Shown piece by piece: positions 18,268 to 28,003 of a stretch of 64,000 nucleotides of DNA. Source of the DNA: Pseudomonadota bacterium (GTDB taxonomy: Bacteria; Pseudomonadota; Gammaproteobacteria; Steroidobacterales; Steroidobacteraceae); the NCBI GenBank assembly GCA_023433705.1, contig JAEYUC010000024.1, forward strand, positions 1-64,000. Reading direction: 5' to 3'. The translations under genes and the position numbers were made by a program. Below the pieces are notes generated by a model. The model did no database searches and had not been told where the DNA came from. It saw only the letters and a program-made list of their open reading frames with translations. Position 1 is the first letter of the stretch; every line of letters begins with the position of its first letter.

Positions 18268-18344
18268 ATCGCCTCAGAAGGTGAGGTGATTATAGGGGTG
18301 AATCGCCTCATGGCGTGAGGCGATTGAGCCGTAAAATCGCCTCA
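18268..18344. promoter_or_regulatory. 34-nt-spaced palindromic operator array upstream of fic gene
   Basis: Three copies of ATCGCCTCA begin at 18268, 18302 and 18336, exactly 34 nt apart. The first two are each followed after a five-base spacer by the inverse arm: TGAGGTGAT (18282-18290, one mismatch) and TGAGGCGATT (18316-18325, perfect with AATCGCCTCA at 18301-18310). The third copy is a half-site. The array abuts the fic start codon and covers its ribosome site. The likely ligand is the winged-helix end of the Fic protein itself, by inference. Confidence 0.75.
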
Positions 18345-18391
18345 CCGTACCCCGTGCAGCGCACAAGTATTTGATTTTAGTGAGGATTGAG

Positions 18392-18466
18392 TGGTGGGCG
18401 GTACAGGGCTTGAACCTGTGACCCCTGCCGTGTGAAAGCAGTGCTCTACCGCTGAGCTAACCGCCC
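18392..18466 (-). tRNA. tRNA-Val (CAC)
   Basis: A full cloverleaf on the minus strand. The acceptor stem is GGGCGGT with ACCGCCC, discriminator A and an encoded CCA. The D arm is TAGCTCAGCGGTAGAGCA. The anticodon stem CTGCT/GGCAG carries loop TTCACAC, so the anticodon is CAC (Val, GUG). The T arm GGTTCAAGCCC is normal. It is 75 nt including CCA and sits between the Fic operator and gltX. Confidence 0.95.
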
Positions 18467-18498
18467 GCCTGGACTGACGTCCCTTCGAGAGGGGCGAG

Positions 18499-18527
18499 AG
18501 TCTAAAGACCCCCCGAAGTCGAATCAA
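18499..18527 (-). promoter_or_regulatory. Sigma-70-type promoter for tRNA-Val
   Basis: On the minus strand TTGATT (18527-18522) and TAGACT (18504-18499) are separated by 17 bp, with a CG-rich discriminator following. The tRNA 5' end is 33 bases downstream of the -10, which suits a short processed leader. Confidence 0.6.
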
Positions 18528-18600
18528 ATGTTCGCGGTCCGGAATGCCGGGCGAAACCATTTGCTACGATTCGCGCCCCTCGAAAAGGCCGGTTCCCAGC

Positions 18601-19998
18601 ATGTCCACGCCCGTCGTCACCCGTTTCGCTCCGTCGCCTACCGGCCTGTTGCACATCGGCGGAGTGCGAACGGCGCTGTTCAGCTGGTTGTACGCGCGGC
18701 GCATGCAGGGGCAGTTCATCCTGCGGGTCGAGGACACCGATATCGAGCGCTCCACGCCCGAGGCGGTCCGGGTCATCCTGGAAGGCATGGCGTGGCTCGG
18801 CCTCGACCACGACCAGGGGCCGTATTACCAGACCCAGCGTTTCGATCGCTATAAAGAGGTGATCGCGAAGATGCTCGAGGCGGGCACCGCCTACCACTGC
18901 CACTGCAGCAAGGAAGAGCTCGACGCGATGCGCGCGGAGCAGCAGGCGCGCAAGGAAAAGCCGCGTTACGACGGCCGGTGCCGCCACGGCAAGGGGCCTG
19001 GCCCGGCGAGCGGCCGGCAACCGGTGGTGCGCTTCAAGAATCCGGAAGAGGGCGCGACCGTCGTCGAAGACGTCGTGCACGGCCCCGTGGTCTTCCAGAA
19101 CAAGGAGCTCGACGACCTCATCATCGCGCGCTCGGACGGCACGCCGACGTACAACTTCTGCGTCGTGGTCGACGACGCCGACATGGGCGTGACACACGTG
19201 ATCCGCGGCGACGATCACCTCAACAACACGCCGCGGCAGATGAACATGTTGCTCGCGCTCGGCAAGACCCCGCCGGTGTACGCGCACGTGCCGATGATCC
19301 TCGGCCCCGACGGCGCGAAGCTTTCCAAGCGCCACGGCGCGGTGAGCGTGCTCGAATACCAGGACCAGGGCTTCCTGCCCGAGGCATTGCTCAACTACCT
19401 CGTGCGTCTCGGCTGGTCGCACGGCGACCAGGAATATTTCACGCGCGACGAGATGATCGCGGCCTTCGACGTGCGCGACATCAACAAGTCGGCGTCGGCG
19501 CTCAATCCCGAGAAGATGTTGTGGCTGAACCAGCAGCACATGGTCCGCGCGCAGCCCAAGGACATCGTGCCGCACCTGCGCTGGCACTTCGGACGCCTCG
19601 GGATCTACACGCAGGACGACGAACTGCTCGAGGGCATCGTCCTCGCGCAGCGCGAGCGCGTGAAGACGCTCAAGGAGATGGCGGAGAACAGCCGCTTCTT
19701 TTTCGGCGACGAAGTGACGCTCGATGCGAAGGCCGCGGACAAACACCTGACCGCGGATGCGAAAGCGATGCTGAAGGAGCTGCGCGCCCGGCTCGCGGCG
19801 CTCGAAGAATGGAGCGCGCCGGCGGTGCACGGCGCGCTCGAAAGCCTTGCGGCGGAGAAGTCGGTCGGGCTGGGCAAGATCGCCCAGCCGCTGCGCGTCG
19901 CGGTCTCGGGCGGCACGGTGTCGCCGCCCATCGATCTGACGCTCACGTTGCTCGGCCAGCCGCGCACGCTGGCGCGGCTGGACCGAGTGCTGTCGTAA
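18601..19998 (+). CDS. gltX: Glutamyl-tRNA synthetase
   Basis: 465 residues from the ATG at 18601, giving MSTPVVTRFAPSPTGLLHIGG; an upstream in-frame ATG at 18544 would add 19 non-conserved residues. The class I signature is HIGG (residue ~18) and the second signature is KLSKRHG near residue 240. The four-cysteine/histidine zinc-like cluster of the bacterial enzyme is represented by YHCHCSKEELDAMR and a later RCRHG. The enzyme charges tRNA-Glu. The length fits discriminating bacterial GluRS. A tRNA-Glu gene lies 2 kb downstream and tRNA-Val lies just upstream on the other strand, a translation-related neighbourhood. Confidence 0.97.
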   Translation: MSTPVVTRFAPSPTGLLHIGGVRTALFSWLYARRMQGQFILRVEDTDIERSTPEAVRVILEGMAWLGLDHDQGPYYQTQRFDRYKEVIAKMLEAGTAYHCHCSKEELDAMRAEQQARKEKPRYDGRCRHGKGPGPASGRQPVVRFKNPEEGATVVEDVVHGPVVFQNKELDDLIIARSDGTPTYNFCVVVDDADMGVTHVIRGDDHLNNTPRQMNMLLALGKTPPVYAHVPMILGPDGAKLSKRHGAVSVLEYQDQGFLPEALLNYLVRLGWSHGDQEYFTRDEMIAAFDVRDINKSASALNPEKMLWLNQQHMVRAQPKDIVPHLRWHFGRLGIYTQDDELLEGIVLAQRERVKTLKEMAENSRFFFGDEVTLDAKAADKHLTADAKAMLKELRARLAALEEWSAPAVHGALESLAAEKSVGLGKIAQPLRVAVSGGTVSPPIDLTLTLLGQPRTLARLDRVLS

Positions 19999-20001
19999 AC
20001 C

Positions 20002-21522
20002 TCAGTTGAGGGTGCGCGTCGCGACGTTCGAGTTGCCGCTCTCGACGCCCGAAGTCGTCACTGCCCGAACCACGAAGTACCAGGTGCCCGCCGCGAGATT
20101 CTCCACGCGGTAGGTAGTCACGCCCGGATTATTCACGGTGGCGACCTGGTTGAGCTGGTCTTCGTCGAGACCGTACTCGATCCGGTAACCGCCGAGGTTC
20201 GTGAGCGGCGAGTCGTCGGTGTTCGCCGTCGGCGCAGTCCAGCTGAGCGTCACCGCGCCGTTCGCGGTCGAGACGACCGCGATGGCGAAGGCCGCCAGGC
20301 TGGCAGTCGCGCGTCCGTCATTGGCCGTGATCGTGACGCCCGACGTGCTGCCCACGTGCGCCGCCGTCGGCGTGCCGGAGAGGCGTCCGGTGGACGTGTC
20401 GAACGTCGCCCAGGCCGGCGCGTTGGCGATCGAGAAGGTCAGCGTGTTGCCGTCCGGATCCGAAGCAGTCGGAGTGAAGCTGTACGCCTGGCCCACGGTG
20501 GCCGACGTCGGCGGCGTGCCACCGATGACCGGCGGGCGGTTGGTCGCACCCTGCGTCACGGTGATCGTGAAAGGCGCCAGCGCGACCGCGGCCACACCGT
20601 CGGAAACGCTGATCGCGATGTTCGCGAACGCACCGAGCTGCGAGTCGCTCGGCGTGCCCGTCAGTCGACCCGTCGCCGTATCGAACGAAGCCCAGCTCGG
20701 CCGGTTCTGGATCGTGAACGTCAGCCTGTCACCGTCCGGATCGGACGCGACCGGGGTGAATGAATAGGCCGATCCGGCCGTGATGCTGGCGGGCGGCGTG
20801 CCGGAGATCACCGGCGGGCGATTCGCGATCGGCGCCGCGGTGACCTGCAGCGCGAACGCCGGCAGCGCGGCGCTCAGGCTCCCGTCGGAGACGCGGATCA
20901 CGATGCCGTCGTACGCGCCCACGTTGCCCATCGCCGGCGTGCCGGAAAGCCGGCCCGTCGCGGTGTTGAACGTGGCCCAGGCCGGCAGTCCTTCGATGCT
21001 GTAAGTGAGGCTGTCGCCGTCCGGGTCGGTCGCGGAGGCCTGGAATGCATAGGCGCTGCCGGCGACGACGCTCGTTGCCGGCGTGCCGGAAATGGTCGGA
21101 GCCCGGTTGACGGTGGAAGGCGGGGGAGGCGTGGTGCCCGAGGTGCGCGCGCGCACCTGGATCTGGAAGGGCTCGAGCTGCGCGGCGGCCACGTTGTCGG
21201 TCACTTCGATCGTGATCATCCCGGACATGCCGACATCGGCATCGCCGGGCGTGCCGGTGATCGCGCCCGTGCTGGTGTTCAGCGTCGCCCAGCCGGGCAG
21301 GTTCTCGGCGCGGAAGGAGAGCGTATCGCCGTCCGGATCCGCCGCGCGCGGAGTGAATGAATACGCCGCGCCGGCATCCACCTGGAGGTTCGGCACACCC
21401 CCGATGGTCGGCGGGCGGTTGGGCAGGTCCGAGCTGTCGTCCGATCCACATCCTGCGATCGCGACGAACGCGCCGAGAACCAGTGCCAGGCGCGGCGCCG
21501 GGCGCGAAAAGAGATTCATCAT
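20002..21522 (-). CDS. Lipoprotein with four Ig-like (He_PIG) repeats and a fibronectin type III domain, riboswitch-controlled
   Basis: 506 residues. Signal peptide with lipobox IAGC near residue 25 predicts a lipoprotein. Four tandem putative Ig domains of about 95 residues each share the pattern NRPPxIxGTPxxSxxxGxAY, DPDGDxLTF, WAxFxTxTGRLxGTP, starting near residues 35, 143, 238 and 332. A C-terminal FnIII domain follows (SWTAPTANTDDSPL, GTWYFVVRAVTTSG). Such proteins act in surface adhesion or matrix binding. It is a longer paralog of the lipoprotein at 22187-22867, and both have c-di-GMP riboswitches in their leaders. Convergent with gltX, with three bases between the stops. Confidence 0.85.
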   Translation of the reverse strand: MMNLFSRPAPRLALVLGAFVAIAGCGSDDSSDLPNRPPTIGGVPNLQVDAGAAYSFTPRAADPDGDTLSFRAENLPGWATLNTSTGAITGTPGDADVGMSGMITIEVTDNVAAAQLEPFQIQVRARTSGTTPPPPSTVNRAPTISGTPATSVVAGSAYAFQASATDPDGDSLTYSIEGLPAWATFNTATGRLSGTPAMGNVGAYDGIVIRVSDGSLSAALPAFALQVTAAPIANRPPVISGTPPASITAGSAYSFTPVASDPDGDRLTFTIQNRPSWASFDTATGRLTGTPSDSQLGAFANIAISVSDGVAAVALAPFTITVTQGATNRPPVIGGTPPTSATVGQAYSFTPTASDPDGNTLTFSIANAPAWATFDTSTGRLSGTPTAAHVGSTSGVTITANDGRATASLAAFAIAVVSTANGAVTLSWTAPTANTDDSPLTNLGGYRIEYGLDEDQLNQVATVNNPGVTTYRVENLAAGTWYFVVRAVTTSGVESGNSNVATRTLN

Positions 21523-21636
21523 GATTCTAACTACTCCATTTGGCGGCGTACTGCGCAGGCGACGCGCGGCCGGAGGGTGAGTAGTTAGTGAACGGACAGC
21601 GGAAATGACGACGAAGAACGCGTCACGACGCGCTCG

Positions 21637-21722
21637 CCGGCAACTCCGCTATCTCGTGTCGCCGACGACTTACGAGACCGGAAGCTTTGCGTCCCCATCT
21701 CGCGATGGGTTTGCCCTTGCTT
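21637..21722 (-). ncRNA. Cyclic-di-GMP-I (GEMM-I) riboswitch, copy 1
   Basis: On the minus strand the GEMM-I core is present in order: GGGCAAACCC (21716-21707), a stem CCCATC/GATGGG capped by a GCGA tetraloop, the conserved GACGCAAAGC (21693-21684), a second stem (GGTCTCGT with ACGAGAT), and GCGGAGTTGCC (21649-21639) to close P1. This is the ligand-binding pattern of c-di-GMP-I aptamers. It precedes the Ig-repeat lipoprotein by about 116 nt, leaving room for an expression platform that includes the self-complementary stretch near 21620-21635. ON or OFF behaviour cannot be decided from sequence. Confidence 0.9.
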
Positions 21723-21765
21723 TCGCGCCCAGTTAATCGTCAGACGAAGACGACGGCAATCTGTT

Positions 21766-21791
21766 ACCCAGCGGAGACACGCTGGGTTTTT
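21766..21791 (+). terminator. Rho-independent terminator on plus strand, apparently without a gene
   Basis: The stem ACCCAGCG (21766-21773) pairs with CGCTGGGT (21780-21787) around loop GAGACA, followed by TTTTT. It is a good intrinsic terminator reading in the plus direction. No plus-strand gene ends nearby: gltX ends 1.8 kb upstream and the gene between is on the minus strand. It may stop transcripts antisense to the riboswitch/lipoprotein gene, or insulate the tRNA promoter. Confidence 0.7.
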
Positions 21792-21892
21792 CACTGGGGA
21801 AATGGCGGAGTGGAATGCCGGGGTCGTTCGCGAATAAGTGCAATCGCGATTCGCCGGTCCGGCAGGCATGTTTGGCGACGAGAAGCGTCGCC

Positions 21893-21921
21893 TTGACATA
21901 CTACCGGCGGGTGAGTAGTTT
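21893..21921 (+). promoter_or_regulatory. Sigma-70 promoter for tRNA-Ala/tRNA-Glu operon
   Basis: TTGACA (21893-21898, perfect -35), 17 bp, TAGTTT (21916-21921), then a GC-rich discriminator typical of stringently controlled RNA genes. tRNA-Ala begins 15 bases after the -10. Confidence 0.75.
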
Positions 21922-21935
21922 CCCGCGCCTCGCGT

Positions 21936-22011
<76 letters not shown>

Positions 22012-22033
22012 CGTCGTCTTGAAGATCTGCTGC

Positions 22034-22109
22034 GTCCCCATCGTCTAGAGGCCCAGGACATCGCCCTTTCACGGCGGTAACGGGGGTTCGAATCCCCCTG
22101 GGGACGCCA
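22034..22109 (+). tRNA. tRNA-Glu (UUC)
   Basis: Acceptor GTCCCCA pairs with TGGGGAC, discriminator G, encoded CCA (22107-22109). Anticodon loop CTTTCAC gives TTC (Glu). T arm GGGGGTTCGAATCCCCC. It follows tRNA-Ala under the same promoter and is the substrate of the gltX product encoded upstream. Confidence 0.97.
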
Positions 22110-22114
22110 CTCGC

Positions 22115-22157
22115 GGATCGGCCAGCCCTAACTCAGAACAAACGGCTGGCCCGATCC
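22115..22157. terminator. Long hairpin between convergent tRNA operon and lipoprotein gene
   Basis: GGATCGGCCAGCC (22115-22127) pairs with GGCTGGCCCGATCC (22144-22157) with one bulged base. It lies between the tRNA-Glu 3' end and the stop of the minus-strand lipoprotein, so it could end transcription from both sides, though neither direction has a clear T-tract. Confidence 0.5.
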
Positions 22158-22186
22158 ATCAACTCCGGTTCATCGACTCCGGGCTA

Positions 22187-22867
22187 TCAACCAATCGTCT
22201 TCGAAGCGCTGTTCGACAGCCCGCTCTCCGTGCCGGCGGAATCCACCGCGGCCACCGCGAAATACCAGGTGCCTTCGGAGAGGTTCTCGATGACGTAGGT
22301 CGTCAGGCCCGCGTTGTTCACCGACACGACCTGCGAGAAGTTGTCAGGCGAATTGCCGTAGTAGATGCGATAGCCCGCGAGATCGGGGAGCGGGGAGTCG
22401 TCCGTGCGCTGCGTCGGTGCAGTCCAGGACAACGTCGCCTGGCCGCCGCTTTGCGCGACCGCCTGCACGGTGATCGAAAAGGCGGGCAGCGACGCCCGGG
22501 TCCGTCCGTCCGTGACACTGATGGTGACGTTGGAATATGTCCCGGGTGCGGTCGGCGAGCCGGACAGAGCTCCGGTCGCGGTATTGAAGGTCGCCCAGTC
22601 AGGTCGGTTCTGGATCTCGAAAGTCAGCGCATCGCCGTTCGGATCGGTGGCTCCCGGCGTGAAGGTGTAGGTCTGGCCAACCACGACGGACGTCGGGGGG
22701 CTGCCGGAAATCGTCGGCGTCGAGGGGGAATCGGTGACCTCGGAAGGCGCAGCCGGAGGGCCGCCACCGTCGCCGCCACACCCGGCCAGGGCCAAAAGTG
22801 TGAAGGCGCTCAGAATCGCAGCAATGTGCGTGCGGGTACGAACAACAAGCGAATGACTCGTAGGCAT
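22187..22867 (-). CDS. Lipoprotein with one Ig-like (He_PIG) repeat and fibronectin type III domain, riboswitch-controlled
   Basis: 226 residues from the ATG at 22867 (MPTSHSLVVRTRTH). An in-frame ATG 27 bases upstream falls inside the riboswitch closing helix and is rejected. Lipobox LAGC near residue 30 precedes a Gly/Pro-rich linker, one putative Ig domain (GQTYTFTPGATDPNGDALTF, WATFNTATGALSGSP) and a FnIII domain (WTAPTQRTDDSPLPDLAGY, GTWYFAVAAVDSAG). The FnIII part is nearly the same as that of the 506-residue lipoprotein at 20002-21522, so the two are paralogs. The GGAG ribosome site overlaps the riboswitch 3' strand, making translation control by c-di-GMP likely. Probable surface/matrix-binding role. 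Confidence 0.85.
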   Translation of the reverse strand: MPTSHSLVVRTRTHIAAILSAFTLLALAGCGGDGGGPPAAPSEVTDSPSTPTISGSPPTSVVVGQTYTFTPGATDPNGDALTFEIQNRPDWATFNTATGALSGSPTAPGTYSNVTISVTDGRTRASLPAFSITVQAVAQSGGQATLSWTAPTQRTDDSPLPDLAGYRIYYGNSPDNFSQVVSVNNAGLTTYVIENLSEGTWYFAVAAVDSAGTESGLSNSASKTIG

Positions 22868-22870
22868 GAT

Positions 22871-22950
22871 TTGGCAACTCCGCTGTCTCGGCAATCCGGC
22901 CGAGATCGGTAGCTTTGCGTCCCCACCTCGCGGTGGGTTTGCCCTTATCG
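22871..22950 (-). ncRNA. Cyclic-di-GMP-I (GEMM-I) riboswitch, copy 2
   Basis: The same core as copy 1 on the minus strand: GGGCAAACCC (22944-22935), stem CCCACC/GGTGGG with GCGA tetraloop, GACGCAAAGC (22921-22912), second stem (GATCTCGGC with GCCGAGAC), and GCGGAGTTGCC (22883-22873). The aptamer ends five bases before the lipoprotein ATG, and its GGAG is ten bases before that ATG. The aptamer therefore contains the ribosome site, which implies translational control without a separate expression platform. A promoter with good spacing lies just upstream. Confidence 0.92.
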
Positions 22951-22967
22951 GGAATCAGCTGGCGATG

Positions 22968-22996
22968 AGAATAGGTAACGGAATGTCGTACAGCAA
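22968..22996 (-). promoter_or_regulatory. Sigma-70-type promoter for riboswitch copy 2
   Basis: On the minus strand TTGCTG (22996-22991), 17 bp, TATTCT (22973-22968). The predicted start, near 22960, is about 15 bases before the aptamer core, as expected for a short riboswitch leader. The rest of the gap up to 23180 must hold the promoter of the divergent EPS sugar transferase, but I cannot pick it with confidence. Confidence 0.55.
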
Positions 22997-23180
22997 TACG
23001 GCTAAGCGTCTGTATTCGGAGACATTTTTCAGGACCGTGAACGGTGCACGAGCAAGACTTGTTGAGGCAGGGCAGTAGTTTGCGCGCGTTGATTAACATA
23101 TGTCCGCAAGGAGCGACGAGGCTTCCCATTAGCGTGAGTAGTAGTCGGATCGCGCAGACTTCGGCACGAGAGCGGACGAG

Positions 23181-24584
23181 ATGAGAGTCCGGATCTTCAA
23201 TCTGTACCAGAACCTCCCGATCGCGATGCTCGCGGTCGTCGAGACCGTGCTCATCCTCATCGCGCCGTTGATCGTCGAGACATTGTTCTACGGCGCGACG
23301 TTCCAGCAGTTGTTTGCGCACTGGCCGCAGACGCTGCCGAAGATGCTGATCTACGTCCTGAGCTGCGGACTCGCGCTGACGGCGATGGGCCTGTACAGCG
23401 CGCGTCAGCGCGCGCGCACGCTCGGTCTGCTGTTGCGCGCGATGGTCGCGCACGTTCTGGCGGTGGCCATCTTCGCGTTCGTCTCCTTCTTCTTCATCGC
23501 GTTGCGCCCCGAACCCGGTCGCGTGCTCGCCTGGGCCGCCGTCTCGTTCACGCTGGTCGTGCTCGCCCGCATCATCGAGGGCGTGTTCATCGGCGAGGAC
23601 GCGTTCAAGCGCCGCGTGCTTGTTTACGGCGCCGGCCAGCGTGCGCAGAGCCTGCTGCAATTGCGGCGGCGCTCGGACCAGCGCGGCTTCCTGATCGTCG
23701 GGTACATGCCCGCGCCGGGTGAGGAAGTCCTGGTCGATCCCAAGAAGGTGCTGCCGAACTCCGCCCAGGAACTGCGCCGACTGTCGCGCGAGCTCGAGGT
23801 GCACGAGATCGTGGTCGCCATGGACGATCGCCGTCGCGCATTCCCGGTCCGGGAGCTGCTCGACTGCCGCCTGAATGGTGTCGAGGTCATCGACCTCGTG
23901 AACTTCCTCGAGCGCGAAACCGGCCGCGTGCACCTCGACGTGCTCAATCCGAGCTGGATCATCTTCTCGGAAGGATTCCGCCGCGATGCGCTGCGCCAGA
24001 CCAACAAGCGCGCCTTCGATGTCCTGGCCTCGGTGGGCCTGGTGCTCATCACCTGGCCGGTGATGTTGCTGACGATGCTCGGAATCATGCTCGAAGACGG
24101 TCTGCGCGCGCCGATCTTCTATCGCCAGCGGCGCGTCGGCCTCGACGGCCACGAATTCGACGTGCTCAAGTTCCGCAGCATGCGGGTCGACGCCGAGCGG
24201 GACGGCAAACCCCGCTGGGCCAGCGGTTCGGACGACCGCGTCACCCGGATGGGCCGGATCATCCGCAAGGTGCGTATCGACGAATTGCCGCAGATTTTCA
24301 ACGTCCTGCGGGGCGACATGAGCTTCGTGGGCCCGCGGCCGGAACGGCCGATGTTCGTGGCCCAGCTCGCCGAATCCATTCCTTACTACGATGAGCGCCA
24401 TTGCGCGAAGCCCGGGATCACCGGCTGGGCGCAGGTTTGTTATCCGTACGGCTCATCCGAGAAGGACGCCATCGAAAAGCTCCAGTACGATCTTTATTAC
24501 GTAAAGAATCACAGTCTGTTCTTCGACATGATGATTCTCCTGCAGACCGTAGAGGTGGTCCTGCTGGGGAAAGGGGGACGCTGA
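23181..24584 (+). CDS. Exosortase-system EPS priming sugar transferase (undecaprenyl-phosphate sugar phosphotransferase)
   Basis: 467 residues. Four N-terminal membrane spans (~15-110), a nucleotide-binding-like middle region (VLVYGAGQRAQSLLQLRR), one more span (~275-300) and the C-terminal bacterial sugar-transferase domain. Diagnostic motifs are KFRSMRVDAE, RKVRIDELPQIFNVL, GDMSFVGPRPERP and KPGITGWAQV. The protein belongs to the PEP-CTERM-associated group (TIGR03013 type) that puts the first sugar phosphate onto undecaprenyl phosphate at the inner membrane. It starts the exosortase A locus and is followed after 18 bases by prsK. The ATG follows GCGGACGAG, a modest ribosome site. Confidence 0.92.
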   Translation: MRVRIFNLYQNLPIAMLAVVETVLILIAPLIVETLFYGATFQQLFAHWPQTLPKMLIYVLSCGLALTAMGLYSARQRARTLGLLLRAMVAHVLAVAIFAFVSFFFIALRPEPGRVLAWAAVSFTLVVLARIIEGVFIGEDAFKRRVLVYGAGQRAQSLLQLRRRSDQRGFLIVGYMPAPGEEVLVDPKKVLPNSAQELRRLSRELEVHEIVVAMDDRRRAFPVRELLDCRLNGVEVIDLVNFLERETGRVHLDVLNPSWIIFSEGFRRDALRQTNKRAFDVLASVGLVLITWPVMLLTMLGIMLEDGLRAPIFYRQRRVGLDGHEFDVLKFRSMRVDAERDGKPRWASGSDDRVTRMGRIIRKVRIDELPQIFNVLRGDMSFVGPRPERPMFVAQLAESIPYYDERHCAKPGITGWAQVCYPYGSSEKDAIEKLQYDLYYVKNHSLFFDMMILLQTVEVVLLGKGGR

Positions 24585-24602
24585 ATGGACGCCGGTCTCT
24601 AG

Positions 24603-26626
24603 GTGAATACGTTCGGGCTCATCAGTTTTGGCGCGGCTTCCGTCGGCTTCGCCGGCCTGACCGTGCTCCTGTCCGTCGCGCGCGGCCGCAAGGACCCGGC
24701 GGTCCGCCGGCTGCGGTACGCGATCGCGGTCTCGGCGCTCTGGGCGCTGACGCTCGCGCTGAACCAGGCGAAGGTGCCGATCCCGCCGGAGATCATCCTC
24801 GCGGCCGAGATCCTGCGAGATTTCGCCTGGCTCATGGCATTGCTCGGGCTCGCGCCCGCGTCGTTGCCGCGCGCCTTCGCTCCCGTGAGCTACACGGTGA
24901 TCGGCGTGTGGGCCGCTTCGGCGTTCTTCGCGCCGAGTATCGAGTCTGTCATGGCGGGGGGTGGCTTCAGCGTGGCGCTGCTGATCCTGCTGCTGCTCGA
25001 GCAGGTGTATCGCAACGCGCCGGAGTCGGCGCGCGCGAACCTCAAATTCCTCGCGATCGGCGTCGGCGGGTTGTTCACCTACGACCTGTTCCTCTACGCG
25101 CAGGCCGTGATGCTCTCCGGGGATGGATTCGATGCGGTGAGCTGGTACGCGCGCGGCTTCGCGAACGTCTTGATGATGCCGCTGTTGCTGCTCGGCGCAC
25201 GCCGCCTGCCGAACGCCGATCTGAAAGTATTCGTGTCGCGCCAGGTCACGTTCTACACGACCACGTTCCTCGCGACGGGATGCTACCTGCTGCTCATGTC
25301 GTTCGCGGGATACGCGATCCGCCAGGTGGGCGGCGCGTGGGGTGAGACCGCGCGCGGTGTGTTCCTGGTCGGCGCGTTCGCGGTGCTCGTCATCCTGGTG
25401 ACCTCCGCCGCGATGCGCCGCCACCTGCGCGTGTTCGTGAGCAAACACTTCTATCACAACAAGTACGACTACCGCGTCGAGTGGCTGCGATTCAGCAAGA
25501 CGCTCTCCGAGCGCGAGGCGACCGATGTGCCGCGGACGAGCGTGCAGGCGGTGGCGCAGACGCTCGGCTCGCCGGGCGGCGTGTTGTTCACGCTCGACGA
25601 GGCCGGCAAGCGCTTCGTGCCGAATGCCGGCTGGCCGCTCGCGATCACGGACCTGCCGCAGATCGCGCCGATCGCTTCCGACGACCCGCTCATCGACCTG
25701 ATGCGGTCCCGCCGCTGGATAGTCGACCTGCACGAGCGCCGCGCGAAGCCGGCGCGTTATGAGGGAGTCTCCGTGCCGGCCTGGCTCGCCGAGCCACGCT
25801 GGCGCATCGTCGCGCCCATCTTCCGGCTCGACGTGCTGATCGGCTTCTTCGCGCTGTTCGATCCGCCGCCGCCGTTCCAGCTGGAATTCGAGGATCGCGA
25901 CCTGCTGCACACCATGGGGCAGCACGTTGCGACCATGCTTGCGCAACATGAAGCCGATCGCCGCGTGGCGGAAATGAGCCAGTTCGAAACCTACAACCGG
26001 CTCACGGCCTTCGTGATGCACGACCTGAAGAACTGCGCCGCGCAGCTTTCTCTCGTGGTCGGCAATGCCGTGAAGCACCGGCACAACCCGGAGTTCATCG
26101 ACGACGCGATCGCGACGATCGCGAACACGTCCGAGCGCGTGACCCGGCTCATCGAGCAGCTCAGCCGGCGCAATGCGCAGCCGGCGACGGCGCCGCCCGT
26201 GCGGCTCGTCGAGCTCGTGAATCTCGCGATCGAACGATGCCAGACGCGGGTGCCGAAGCCGGTGCTCGCGAGCGGGGCAGGCTGCGCGTGCATGGTGAAC
26301 GCCGAGCGCGAGCAGTTGATCGCCGCGATCGAACACGTGCTGCGCAATGCGCAGGATGCGACCCCGGAGTCTGGCAAGGTCACCGTCGACATTTCGGACA
26401 GCGAGGGAACGGCGCGTGTCACCGTCACCGACGACGGTGACGGCATGGATCCCGAGTTCGTCCAGCACCGGCTGTTCCGCCCGTTCCACAGCACCAAGGG
26501 ATCCAAGGGCATGGGCATCGGCGCCTACCAGGCCCGCGAGCTCGCAATGAGCCTGGGCGGCAACGTCGAAGTAGATAGCCGGCCCGGCGCCGGAACGCGC
26601 TTCTCCTTCATTCTCCCGGTGGCCGC

Positions 26627-26630
<4 letters not shown>
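24603..26630 (+). CDS. prsK: PEP-CTERM-system histidine kinase PrsK
   Basis: 675 residues from GTG (MNTFGLISFGAASVG); the only upstream ATG in the gap (24585) hits a stop after six codons. Seven or eight N-terminal membrane spans (~5-290), a GAF-like domain (~320-450), then the kinase: H box FVMHDLKNCAAQLSLV, N box HVLRNAQDATPESG, DDGDGMDPEF, and GMGIGAYQARELAMSLGG. This arrangement is specific for PrsK (TIGR02916), which pairs with PrsR to activate exopolysaccharide and PEP-CTERM genes. It overlaps prsR by ATGA, which supports coupled translation. Confidence 0.93.

Positions 26631-27999
<1,369 letters not shown>

Positions 28000-28003
<4 letters not shown>

Noticed and set aside
18267..18350. 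CRISPR-like array at the 34-nt repeats
   Set aside because: Only three short palindromic copies, no conserved long repeat or variable spacers of CRISPR type, and no cas genes; operator is the better reading.
22866..23078. Short plus-strand frame across riboswitch copy 2
   Set aside because: It is the antisense of a structured RNA and has no ribosome site or similarity.
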